A stretch of 64,000 nt of DNA from Tenggerimyces sp963762635. GTDB lineage: Bacteria > Actinomycetota > Actinomycetes > Propionibacteriales > Actinopolymorphaceae. Position 1 is the first letter of the stretch, and each line of letters opens with the position of its first letter. Under the pieces are notes generated by a model. The model had not been told where the DNA came from. It made no database searches and saw only the letters and a program-made list of their open reading frames with translations. This document shows, one piece after another, positions 1 to 7,847 of this stretch. The stretch spans positions 434,001-498,000 of the forward strand of contig CAVXLQ010000023.1 in assembly GCA_963762635.1 (NCBI GenBank), written 5' to 3'. A program made the position numbers and the translations under genes.

Positions 1-41
1 GTCGGTAACCAGTCATGACGCGGTAGCGCTCCAGACGGGAT

Positions 42-266
42 CTAGCGCTCGTACGCGTCGTGGATGTCGCGTTGACGCTCCCCTAGAGTGCGACCCTTCG
101 GGTCGACATTGAAGAGCCTTGGATCGCCATGATCACGAAGCTCGAGTTCGTGGCGCGTTCCGTTGGTCGCATCTCGGCCCTGGGCCGTTGCTACGGCCGC
201 TGCGCCGACAATGAGAGCACCAGCGACTGTCGCCGCTCCGAGCAGCAACGTCCTCCGCTGCATCAA
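42..266 (-). CDS. Small exported protein, unknown function
   Basis: A 74-residue protein begins with a Tat-like or Sec-like leader: paired arginines (QRRTLLLG) are followed by an alanine-rich hydrophobic stretch ending near residue 28 (VATAQG). The mature part is about 45 charged residues with no domain I recognise. The leader makes a real gene likely. It lies at the outer edge of the presumed integrated element, and nothing upstream shows an operon partner. Confidence 0.5.
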   Translation of the reverse strand: MMQRRTLLLGAATVAGALIVGAAAVATAQGRDATNGTRHELELRDHGDPRLFNVDPKGRTLGERQRDIHDAYER

Positions 267-800
267 ACCCCCCGGTGCCGAATCCCAAGCGATACGGTCG
301 CGGCCAGATTAACATTGATGGCTGGGTGTCGGAAGACGTCACCGGAATCCGATCGGAGGACGCCATGGTCTTGACCGCAGCGTTCGCCGGTGCTTAGGTC
401 CAATCTTTAGCAAGCACAGTCGACGGGCTTCTTGAAATCTCCAAGGCCTTGCGCGGGCTCGGGGGTGTCAGGAGCGTCAGGGACCGAGTACTTGCTCTGC
501 GTGATCCCCGAACTGGTGCCGAAGTAGGTACCGGGTCGGCTCGTCGAGGTCGTAGACCCTCAGGCGGGCCGGAAGGTCCAGGTGCAATGCGCAGTCGATT
601 TCGCCGAGTACGAATGGCCCGCGCAGGCGGATCGGCGGCGCTCGACACGTGAAGGCCCGAGAGTTCCTCCGCCGCCGGCAGACCGGGCGCAAGTCGATCG
701 ATTCGCGGGGTTGGCTAGTGGTGTGTGGGGGGGGGGTGACTCCGGCGCTACATCCGGTAGGGCAATCAGTCGGTTGAGACTGCCGGGTGAAGGTGCTTGA
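267..800. other. Gap with no confident gene
   Basis: No open frame here has convincing coding character. A minus-strand frame (477-692) has a natural-looking C-terminal half (segments such as LDLPARLRVYDLDEP) and could be the remnant of a longer gene, but it has no good start or recognisable domain. A run of nine G's lies at about 727-736. Confidence 0.4.
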
Positions 801-1331
801 TTAGTCGACGCACTGTCGTCCGCGGGCAGTCTCGATGACCGGCCTCTGAAACAGCGCTCCACTCATCCGCCCAGGTAGGTCGACTGTTCGCACGTGCTCG
901 AAGCACTGCGAGATGTAGTACTCGTGCAGCTTCGTGTTCGATGTCCAGCAGTTGAGCCGGATCCATCGGTCGCCTCGGTCTCGCGCGAGTTCGGCAACGG
1001 CCTCGAGCACGGCAGTGCCGTAGCCCTTTCCGTGGTGGGCGTCGGCAACGAGAAGCCGGTGGATGTAGGTCTGCGGCTCTGCTACCTCAGCTGGGCTCCA
1101 GAGGTCTGCGTCGGGTTCACCTAGGGCGATGATCGCGACGATCTCACCGTTGATGCGCCAGCCGTGGAACTCCCCGGTGTCGAGCTGGCGGTCGATTCGT
1201 CGAGTGACGGCGTGGTGGTCGATGCCGCGTTGATATTGATCGGTGCCTTTGGTGGTGAGCCATCGCTCGGCGTCGCGGCGGATCTTGTGGACGAGCTGGC
1301 GGTCGGAGCTGTCGAGGGGTACCAACATCAC
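801..1331 (-). CDS. GNAT family N-acetyltransferase
   Basis: This 176-residue protein has the GNAT fold signature. The acetyl-CoA binding segment at about residues 93-106 reads LLVADAHHGKGYGTA, matching the family's V-x-x-x-x-R/Q-G-x-G/A pattern with K in place of R. A later WTSNTKLHEYYISQCFE segment matches the usual C-terminal 'N..a..fY...GF' element. The acceptor substrate cannot be deduced. Its ATG overlaps the stop of the GntR gene upstream (ATGA), so the two are translationally coupled. A GntR/GNAT pair next to an ssb and an integrase is common in actinobacterial integrative elements. Confidence 0.85.
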   Translation of the reverse strand: MMLVPLDSSDRQLVHKIRRDAERWLTTKGTDQYQRGIDHHAVTRRIDRQLDTGEFHGWRINGEIVAIIALGEPDADLWSPAEVAEPQTYIHRLLVADAHHGKGYGTAVLEAVAELARDRGDRWIRLNCWTSNTKLHEYYISQCFEHVRTVDLPGRMSGALFQRPVIETARGRQCVD

Positions 1332-2059
1332 GCCTCCAAGTCGTAGGAGACCTCGACGCGATCGGCGGCCATATGGGTCACCATGTAGCGAACGGGGCGG
1401 TTCTCGGCATCGAACCCGACGCGTGTGTGAACGAGTAGCGGAGTGCCCGGCGCCATCCTCAGGCGCTGGGCCTCTTCTGCGTTAGGCATCCGCGCGGTCA
1501 TCGTGTCGTGCCACCGCTTCTGACGATGGCCGGTCGCGGCGAGGAGTCCCCCAGGAACCCCGAGGTCGCCTGGATCCCAGAACAGGTCGTTCCCCTCGGT
1601 CACGAACGGCGGGAAGTACGAACTGCTCAACTGATGAGGCTCGCCGTCGACACTCCGCAACCGGAAGCGCGCCTGAATCGGCGTACCCGGCGCGATGTTG
1701 AGAGCCTTGGCCACATCCGCTGGCGCCTGGATCGTGACGATCTGCATGTCGTTGTCGGGGTCACCGCCCTGGGCACGGATCGTGTTAGCCCATGCGTCGC
1801 CGTCGTTGGAGTGTGCTCGTTCCCACTCACTCATTGGCCAGCACCACAGCTTGGAGCCGCGGACAGTCCGCCTGTTCCCCTGGCTGCTCGTGATCAGACC
1901 CTCGGCTTCGAGGGTTGCGAGCGCTTGGCGGACGGTTGCCCGACTCACGCCGAACCGTTCCATGAGCTGAGACTCGCTCGGCAGGACTGAGCCGGGCTCA
2001 CCAAGCGACTCTCTGAGGAGTCGACTTACCCGCTCGTGCTTGTGCTCGGTCATGGTCAA
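1328..2059 (-). CDS. GntR family transcriptional regulator (HutC/UTRA type)
   Basis: The protein has 243 residues. The N-terminal winged helix (about 8-68) includes LPSESQLMERFGVSRATVR and the wing LITSSQGNRRTVRG. The C-terminal half (about 90-240) is a UTRA ligand-binding domain. KorSA of actinobacterial integrative elements belongs to this class and represses excision and transfer genes; that role here is inferred from context. The TTG at 2059 sits 5 nt after an AGGAGG and is preferred; an ATG at 2053 is also in frame, 11 nt from it. The gene is co-transcribed with the GNAT gene through an ATGA overlap. Confidence 0.88.
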   Translation of the reverse strand: MTMTEHKHERVSRLLRESLGEPGSVLPSESQLMERFGVSRATVRQALATLEAEGLITSSQGNRRTVRGSKLWCWPMSEWERAHSNDGDAWANTIRAQGGDPDNDMQIVTIQAPADVAKALNIAPGTPIQARFRLRSVDGEPHQLSSSYFPPFVTEGNDLFWDPGDLGVPGGLLAATGHRQKRWHDTMTARMPNAEEAQRLRMAPGTPLLVHTRVGFDAENRPVRYMVTHMAADRVEVSYDLEA

Positions 2060-2116
2060 CAGCGCCTCCTAAGTACTTGACAAGCCTATCCGGACTGTCC
2101 GAACATGTAAAACGAA

Positions 2117-2130
2117 CTTGTACGAACAAG
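2117..2130. promoter_or_regulatory. Candidate operator of the GntR regulator
   Basis: CTTGTACGAACAAG is an inverted repeat with 5-bp arms (CTTGT/ACAAG), upstream of the GntR gene and of the plus-strand genes leading to ssb. A wider pair of inverted 8-mers, GACTGTCC (about 2094) and GGACAGTC (about 2142), flanks it. HutC-type regulators usually bind short TGTAC-containing repeats and autoregulate. Assignment is by position only. Confidence 0.35.
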
Positions 2131-2167
2131 ACGTACAGGATGGACAGTCAGGATGGGTGGTGTCGCG

Positions 2168-2410
2168 ATGTGGGACTACACGGACGTGGCCAGAGAATTT
2201 CGCGCGAAGGCAAGCACGACCTGTCTGCCCGATGACCGATGATCGCCGAGCACTTCGGCGTCGCCGACCGCGGCCGCGCCGCCGATTCGTGGCTGCTCGA
2301 GACCGTACGTTGGGCCTGGCGGACGCGGATGTTCGTCCACCTCACCGTCGACGTACGGATGCGGCTCCGCGAGGTAACCCCGGGATCTCCAAGCGAAGGA
2401 GCCGCCTGCC
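2168..2410 (+). pseudogene. Short hypothetical reading frame upstream of ssb, probably interrupted
   Basis: A frame starts at ATG 2168 (MWDYTDVAREF...) and stops at 2242. A second frame begins at ATG 2239 through an ATGA junction and continues with a natural-looking segment (FGVADRGRAADSWLLETV, then RMFVHLTVDVRMRLREV) up to the ssb start. Together they look like one small element-borne protein broken by a one-base shift, or two coupled peptides. I do not recognise a family. The second frame stays open into ssb, which I take as a shadow. Confidence 0.3.
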
Positions 2411-2842
2411 ATGATCGCCGCCCAGCTCACCATCGAGGGAAACGTCGCCGTCAACCCGACCCTGCGGTTCAGCCCATCCGGCGTACCGGTCGCCGAGCTC
2501 GTGGTCCTGGTGAACATCCGACGCAAGGTCGCGGGGGAGTGGAAGGACGACGAACCGACCCGTTTCCGGATCACCGCCTGGGAACAGCTCGCCGAGAACG
2601 TCGCCGCATCCGTGGCGGTGGGGGATCGGCTGATCGTGATCGGCGGCCTGTACACCGAGAGCTACCTCGACCGCGACACCGACGAGAAGCGCACCGACCA
2701 GCGCGTCACTGCCGAGGCGATCGGCTACAGCCTCCGCTTCCACACCGTCAAGAGCGAGAAGAACGCGCGCGAGCGTCGCTGGGACGAAGGCCAAGACCCG
2801 GCCGAACCGATTGACGAGGTATCGGACGAAGTCGGCGCCTGA
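2411..2842 (+). CDS. ssb: Single-stranded DNA-binding protein
   Basis: This 143-residue OB-fold protein has the Ssb pattern: the LTIEGNVAVNPTLRF start, VAELVVLVNIRRK, TRFRITAWEQLAENVAASV (the W-x-x-lAE-N motif), then VGDRLIVIGGLYTE. It would coat single-stranded DNA during replication or conjugative transfer. The tail ends DEVGA and lacks the DDDIPF-like tip used by housekeeping Ssb to recruit partners. That and its neighbours suggest an element-borne paralogue rather than the chromosomal ssb. A GGAG lies about 9 nt before the ATG. Confidence 0.9.
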   Translation: MIAAQLTIEGNVAVNPTLRFSPSGVPVAELVVLVNIRRKVAGEWKDDEPTRFRITAWEQLAENVAASVAVGDRLIVIGGLYTESYLDRDTDEKRTDQRVTAEAIGYSLRFHTVKSEKNARERRWDEGQDPAEPIDEVSDEVGA

Positions 2843-2854
2843 CTCGCTAGCTGA

Positions 2855-2883
2855 GCCCGCCACGCGGAAACCGCGCGGCGGGC
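2855..2883 (+). terminator. Hairpin downstream of ssb
   Basis: GCCCGCC-A-CGCGG pairs with CCGCG-C-GGCGGGC around an AAA loop, with one mismatch. It starts 12 bp after the ssb stop and has no T-tract, as usual for actinobacterial terminators. The rest of the gap up to 3147 shows nothing else I can support. Confidence 0.6.
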
Positions 2884-3147
2884 CATCCGGAGCACGGCAT
2901 CAATCGCCGAGTCGAAAGTCGGTGTTTCCGTCGTCACCAGAGGTCGGCGCCCAGCAGATGGCTTCCCCCTGAAGCTTGGAGTCCTCCCGCCTTCTCAGCG
3001 AAGCTAGTCCGATGACGCTCGAAGGAGGGATTAGCTTCGCTGGGCAAGTTCTCCTGAGCGAGAGCGCGAGAGGGTAGGACGTCGGCCTCTGGCCGGTACG
3101 TGGTTGCGAAGATGCCCGGGCTCGGACGTGAGAAACGGCAGTGGCAC

Positions 3148-3714
3148 CTAGCTGCGAATCCGCATACTCTCCACAACGTTTTTGGCAAGTGTGTCCTGGT
3201 CGCTATCTCCAGCGATCCTCGCAGTGATGCGAACCAGGTCACCTCGAGAGGGCCGCAATGTCCACTCCATCGTGCGCTCCGCATGAGTCTGTCGGTCTTC
3301 AGCGGTCCACTCACGGCGAACACAAGCCATGTCGGCAATGTCTGCGCACTTCTTATAACCTGGACCACTCGGCAAATCACGAATGCCCAGATTCCCACTG
3401 CGGACTACGATCACGCCGACGCCGTTACCGGACAACTTGAACGGCGTATCGGTGCACCCCGAATCCGCACTCGAGCGGCATGGATTATGCACCGAAACAC
3501 TACCCATCAACCCGACGATTGACTCCTGGGTATTCATCATCTCGCTAACCGAAAGCGACTTCCAAGCCGCCGGCGCTGAGAATTGCAGGTCACTCAACAC
3601 CACTGTTTGCGACAACGAATTCGATCCGCCGCCAGATCCATTGGTGCATGCGGCGATGCCGGCGAGTAGAAGCGCGCCTGAAACCAGACGCCACGTAACC
3701 GCTATACGCTCCAT
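3148..3714 (-). CDS. Putative lipoprotein, unknown function
   Basis: This 188-residue protein has a type II signal peptide: RLVSGALLLAGIAAC with a lipobox (IAAC) at about residues 20-23, then a Gly/Ser-rich linker. The mature domain has four cysteines (HNPC, SGCTD, YKKCAD, MACVRR) that may form disulfides outside the cell. No family is recognised. Its start lies 13 bp inside the preceding lipoprotein gene, so the two are one transcription unit. Base composition is visibly more AT-rich than the chromosomal part, which suggests imported cargo. Confidence 0.75.
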   Translation of the reverse strand: MERIAVTWRLVSGALLLAGIAACTNGSGGGSNSLSQTVVLSDLQFSAPAAWKSLSVSEMMNTQESIVGLMGSVSVHNPCRSSADSGCTDTPFKLSGNGVGVIVVRSGNLGIRDLPSGPGYKKCADIADMACVRREWTAEDRQTHAERTMEWTLRPSRGDLVRITARIAGDSDQDTLAKNVVESMRIRS

Positions 3715-4784
3715 TCTGCGAGCACCCTGCCTTCATCACGCATCAGCCAAACAGTTCCGTCCTCCGTTAGAACGAAGTCCGTGAGCCGTTCTACCTGGGT
3801 GACGTCTCCACCCTTTCCGCCGACAGCCAGGCCGGCGGCTGTGTCTAGCCGAAGTTCCTCAATTGGACGTCCAGGAATCTCCCTCGTTAACACGCCAGAT
3901 TGCTCGTCATACTCGACCCTAAATCCGCTATCAGTTGCCTGTATCCAATTCGGGCGTCGACCGTACCCGACGTCGGCAGGCGTTGCCTTACCGGAACGCA
4001 GCGTAGCAACCATTGTAGTCTCCATGAGGACGGTGACATCTGCGCCGTGGGTAGATAACCGAGTACCGTCGAGGCCACCTATCGGCGTTAGCGATCCATC
4101 TGGAGATAGCGCTAAAATGGAACCAGCCCTGTCCCATCCTGGCAGCAGGTAGGCCCAGCCGTCCGTTGCACGAACCATGCCTTTACTTCCGGCATGACTA
4201 TCTGGCAGGGGAAGGTCTTGCGACTGGCCAAGCATGGCATCAACTCGAGTCAGGTATGGAACGTTAACCCGGGCTACGAGGGCCGCATTCCCATCAAAGA
4301 GGATGTCGCTGATCCACGTTCCTGGTAGCGGGGCCGAGCGGTCGGTAGCCGCTGGCAGCGCACCTGCGGCCTTCTCGGAAATCTCCAACGACCTGACGGT
4401 GCCATCAGCAGGATCAAGGCGAGCTAGTTCATACGGCAGCGAGACCCAAACTGCGCCATCGGGCGATACCTTGATCTGGGTCGTGTAACCGTTGTATTCG
4501 ACGCTTGGGAGTGGATATTTCGAGATTCGACCAGAATCGACGCCAACGCTCCAAAGGAAATCGTCGCCCGACCGGCTGATCTCCGCGAACCACAGTAGCT
4601 TCCTAGGCGCGTCATAGGCTAATTTGTAGGCGCCGGAGGATATACTGACCACCTTAGAGGTCTGCGTCGAAGCGACAGTCGATGGTTGAATTATAGGCTT
4701 GACGCTCCCCGGGGTTGCCAATCCACACGCCGCAGTGAGCGTCAAAAGAATGGCGAAGGAAACGCATCCGCGCAGCAGCTTCAT
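3702..4784 (-). CDS. Putative beta-propeller lipoprotein
   Basis: The 360-residue protein starts at MKLLRG and has a lipobox (LTAAC) at about residue 20. The mature part has repeated blades with hydrophobic-W/F strands such as LWFAEISRSGDDF, SPDGAVWVSLPYELARL and LTEDGTVWLMRDEGRVL. This is the pattern of SMP-30 or virginiamycin-B-lyase-like propellers. It is probably anchored to the outer face of the membrane; ligand or enzymatic role is unknown. An in-frame ATG 13 codons upstream would place charged residues before the leader, so the start at 4784 is chosen. It is the middle gene of a three-gene exported-protein run with low GC. Confidence 0.75.
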   Translation of the reverse strand: MKLLRGCVSFAILLTLTAACGLATPGSVKPIIQPSTVASTQTSKVVSISSGAYKLAYDAPRKLLWFAEISRSGDDFLWSVGVDSGRISKYPLPSVEYNGYTTQIKVSPDGAVWVSLPYELARLDPADGTVRSLEISEKAAGALPAATDRSAPLPGTWISDILFDGNAALVARVNVPYLTRVDAMLGQSQDLPLPDSHAGSKGMVRATDGWAYLLPGWDRAGSILALSPDGSLTPIGGLDGTRLSTHGADVTVLMETTMVATLRSGKATPADVGYGRRPNWIQATDSGFRVEYDEQSGVLTREIPGRPIEELRLDTAAGLAVGGKGGDVTQVERLTDFVLTEDGTVWLMRDEGRVLAEWSV

Positions 4785-4795
4785 CACTTCACGCC

Positions 4796-5602
4796 TTAGT
4801 CGTACGTAAAGAATGCCGACCACTTCTTCGCGGCACTGTAGTGTGGAGGTTGGTCCTCATTGACGAAAGTGCTAATCGATGTACTCCAAAGAATCCAGCT
4901 GGTACCCGAGTACAGGTGTAGTCCATAACCGTCGTTTACACCACCTGTATCATTTAACCCGAACTGATCTCGACCTAACGGCGGGAATTCATCACCATCA
5001 CCCAAGAAGCCAGCTTCAGTGGTGGCTTGCGCGTAATGGAACTGGTAAATAGAGTAGGTGGATCCGACGGGAGGGGATGTCCAGGAACCTATGCGGACAT
5101 AGATTGGATACATTCGGGCCGGGTTAGCGCACGGATGCGAAACGGCCGTCAACCCAATAGTTATGCAATAGGCCTCATTGAGGTGTGAACGGGTACCCAG
5201 GTGTGTCATCTTATATCCACAGTCCGGGATGTTTCGTTCCCAGTATTCTGTAACCGTAGTACTACTGTCTCCCGAGCCATTCCATACTGTGCCTTGCATT
5301 TGTCCAGTCTGAACCCATTCGCTCGAATTTGGAGATACGCTGATGAAATTTACGGAACCTTGATCCGCGGTTAGCGGGACTGTGGTCGATTTTCGGATGT
5401 ATCCGTCGACGCCGTGAGCAAGTTCATTTGCGTGCTGGGCGGCATAGAGATGGAATTCCGCCAAGGGGCGGGCCTGATGGCTGTCCGATGCTTCCGCTGC
5501 GCCCACCAGTCCTACGGCCAGGGCAGGGAATACGGCGATCGCGACATATGCCCGAGGTCGAACTCTCAAGCTCCACCCCCATGAATGCGCTTTGATGAAC
5601 AC
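4796..5602 (-). CDS. Secreted protein, unknown function
   Basis: About 268 residues from a GTG at 5602; the frame is open to 5695, and a TTG further in is also possible. A hydrophobic leader (AYVAIAVFPALAVGLVGAA) is followed by an aromatic- and Ser/Thr-rich mature domain with Cys pairs (IPDCGYK, EAYCITIG, SHPCANP), typical of an extracellular beta-rich protein. No family is recognised. It lies 11 bp before the propeller lipoprotein gene and is probably first in that operon. GC is near 50% in places, far below the chromosomal genes. Confidence 0.65.
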   Translation of the reverse strand: MFIKAHSWGWSLRVRPRAYVAIAVFPALAVGLVGAAEASDSHQARPLAEFHLYAAQHANELAHGVDGYIRKSTTVPLTADQGSVNFISVSPNSSEWVQTGQMQGTVWNGSGDSSTTVTEYWERNIPDCGYKMTHLGTRSHLNEAYCITIGLTAVSHPCANPARMYPIYVRIGSWTSPPVGSTYSIYQFHYAQATTEAGFLGDGDEFPPLGRDQFGLNDTGGVNDGYGLHLYSGTSWILWSTSISTFVNEDQPPHYSAAKKWSAFFTYD

Positions 5603-5931
5603 GCACGTTTCCCAGCCTCTTCGACGCCGCGGGGTGTCAATCCAGCCACTGGCTGCAGATACTCCGCGCGAACAGGCGGCTCTCAAGTATGACATTCGTC
5701 TGCCTTAGGATGACACGCCGGGTTGTCAGCCGCAACAGCTGACAGCCGACCAAGGAGCCCGAGAGATACCCACCCCCTCGGCTGAGTCCACGCCACACGG
5801 GAAGTGCGGCGCCCGTCACCCTTGGGAGTGCGCCGCGCTTCGCGTTCGATTCAGCTCGCAGCGGCACCTAGAACGCTCAAGCCGGCCGACGGTGGATCAG
5901 TCTGACGTCGCTTCGACCCACCGACCGACGA
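5603..5931. other. Intergenic gap, promoter of the exported-protein operon expected
   Basis: This stretch should hold the promoter of the minus-strand operon ending at 3148. I see no clear -35/-10 pair or palindrome and no convincing gene. Confidence 0.3.
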
Positions 5932-6192
5932 TCAAGTGGTGAGTCCGCCAGCTCCGCCAGCTCCCGGCAGCGGAAGAACCGGCACGACAGCCCGTGCTAG
6001 CCACCGACATGTCGGACAACGCCCACGAGGTGATCCGCCCTGGACCGGGCTGTGGCGACCGAACTCAGCCTCCGCAGCAGCCCATACCGCACCGAACTCC
6101 CCGCGCGACACGTGCAAGTTCTGCGGTGGCACGTTGGCCAGCACCTCAGCAAACACGTCGATGTCACAAGCGTCGCATGGCCCCACCGACAC
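5932..6192 (-). CDS. Small hypothetical protein with CxxC pairs
   Basis: This 86-residue frame has plausible codon use. CDACD near the start and a CPTCRWLARAVV segment near the end suggest a small metal-binding or element-encoded accessory protein. Similar 'TCRWLA' segments occur, from memory, in short conserved proteins of actinobacterial integrative elements; this is not confirmed. It has no operon partner. Confidence 0.4.
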   Translation of the reverse strand: MSVGPCDACDIDVFAEVLANVPPQNLHVSRGEFGAVWAAAEAEFGRHSPVQGGSPRGRCPTCRWLARAVVPVLPLPGAGGAGGLTT

Positions 6193-6322
6193 TTTCCATG
6201 CCCGCGACTAGCGAGCGCATGCGAAAGACCTTGGGCCGCGGAGGAGCGCGCCGCGAAGTGGTCGGCCCGCTCCTAACGACCACACTCTTCTTGCTCGCGA
6301 CGATTGGAGGTACTCTTCGAAC

Positions 6323-6580
6323 ATGCGTTTGGATGAACCGTGGCCGTGCGACGGTGAGCGTACGGGCGAGACGATCACGCCAAGGATCTCCATTGAGGTA
6401 GACGTACGCATCGCGCAGAAGTGGGGCACGAAGGCCGTACTCACTGAGTGGCGCCGGATGCCAGATGGCGTGTGGTACGGGAAGGTACGCCCGTGGCAGT
6501 TCGACGCCTGGTACGTGCCGCGGATAGACCTCAGGCCGTATGACGGCCCCAGGCGGCCACCAGGGCGCAGCAGGCGGTAG
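6323..6580 (+). CDS. Small hypothetical protein
   Basis: This 85-residue protein is rich in Trp and Arg (EWRRMPDGVWYGKVRPWQFDAW). A GGAGG lies about 12 nt before the ATG. No domain is recognised. Its 3' end overlaps the antisense nitroreductase fragment by about 50 bp, so the last residues may be artificial. Confidence 0.45.
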   Translation: MRLDEPWPCDGERTGETITPRISIEVDVRIAQKWGTKAVLTEWRRMPDGVWYGKVRPWQFDAWYVPRIDLRPYDGPRRPPGRSRR

Positions 6581-6770
6581 GTCGCAGTTGTGTGCTGAGC
6601 GGCGGGTTGATCAGTGTCCAGGTGCGGCCGCGCCGGAGCACTTCGCCGCCGCCTGCCGCCAGCACGTTGCGGCACCAGTCGGTCTGGCCGTACATCAGCC
6701 CGATCACCAGCGTGTCGCCCCGCTGGAACGCCCACAGTGGCGTCCGGTAGGTCGAACCGTTGGACGCCGA
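6531..6770 (-). pseudogene. Fragment of a deazaflavin-dependent nitroreductase (Ddn family)
   Basis: The minus-strand frame contains STYRTPLWAFQRGD, LVIGLMYGQTDWCRNVL and AAGGGEVLRRGRTW. This matches the conserved core of F420-dependent nitroreductase family proteins (normally GR.SGR.YRTPL...). The usual N-terminal half is missing: the sequence before it (SSSASNG) does not align with the expected G-R-R-S-G, and the C-terminal end is not typical. About 55 conserved residues remain. It is a remnant, possibly of chromosomal sequence captured by the element. Confidence 0.55.
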
Positions 6771-7009
6771 ACTGGATGCGATCGGACCCGGAACCCTCGG
6801 TGGTTCTGGGCGCTGCAGAGCCTCATCACCGTCGATGCGGTCATACGCAACCGACCACCCGATGAGGTGGCGCACCAACTCGGGATCGCGGAGAGCCGCC
6901 TCTGACGCCCGGAGTGTGTCGCCTGACTCGCCGGCACACACGGGGCAAGGCGCGCGGGCAACGGCTCCGTCGTCTCAAGCCCTCGACGCGAACGACTAGC
7001 GTGCGGACC

Positions 7010-7492
7010 ATGGAACGCACCGGTATCTACCTGGAGATGACAGCCGCCGAGCAGCTCCGCGCGGCTCCCGAGATCGACGAGCTCGTTCTCGACGAGGTCG
7101 GCGCCTCGGCTCCGGAGACGATCCGCCAGCTCTACAAGGAGATCTGGGAGGACAGCGGCCGCATCGGGTGGACGGCGGAGCAGTGGGCGGAAGAGCTGAG
7201 CCCGGGCCACATCAGGACCTGGATCGCCAGGTTCGGCGACCGGCCGATCGGTTTCGCCGAGGTAGGATGGCAGTCGAACGGGCAGGTCGCGATCGTGGTG
7301 ATCGGCGTGATTCCCTTGTTCCAAGGTCGTGGCCTCGGCGGCGATGTCGTCACCCGGATCAGCAAGCTGGCTTGGTCGAGCGGGGCTACGCGCGTGTGGT
7401 TGTGGACTGTTCCCGACGAGCATCCCCATACCATCCCGAACTACCTCAGCCGCGGCTTCCGCGAGACCGAACACGGCAATGAGGCGGATTGA
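7010..7492 (+). CDS. GNAT family N-acetyltransferase
   Basis: The 160-residue protein starts at MERTGIYLEM; an upstream in-frame ATG would add a non-conserved Arg-rich stretch. The acetyl-CoA loop is VIPLFQGRGLGGDVVTRI at about residues 103-120, followed by ATRVWLWTVPDEHPHTIPNY and the terminal GF element. This GNAT group often starts with 'TxxYLEM'. The substrate is unknown. It stands alone in the element, 356 bp before the integrase 3' end. Confidence 0.85.
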   Translation: MERTGIYLEMTAAEQLRAAPEIDELVLDEVGASAPETIRQLYKEIWEDSGRIGWTAEQWAEELSPGHIRTWIARFGDRPIGFAEVGWQSNGQVAIVVIGVIPLFQGRGLGGDVVTRISKLAWSSGATRVWLWTVPDEHPHTIPNYLSRGFRETEHGNEAD

Positions 7493-7847
7493 CTCTTCAG
7501 TTGCGTGGGGGGCCAAGGCGAATGGCATGACGCCTGTCGGGCGACATACGCGGCGGAAGTGAACTACTGCCCGGCAAGACCGTCTCCACCGTCGACGGGG
7601 TCCCCGCTCGATCTCCGTCCAGGTCAACAGCTATCAGCCGACAGCAACCCGTGCTTTTCGGCGACTTGCAACACCGAAGCGTTCGACCGTATGGGCTCGG
7701 CATTGATCCAGGACGGTTGGATGATGCGCAGTACGACATCGCTTGTGCACACGAGCGGCGTCTCAACCGGATCCCTGCACTTCAATCCAAGGTAGACTCC
7801 ACGCGCGAACCGGGATCAGGCGGTCGCCGCCGCAGGCGGCACGCACC
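7493..7847. other. Gap with no confident gene
   Basis: Short frames exist on both strands. One plus-strand frame (7651-7929) reads DDAQYDIACAHERRLNRI and could be a decayed gene, but it runs into the integrase and has no start signal or known domain. No terminator or repeat is evident. Confidence 0.3.
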
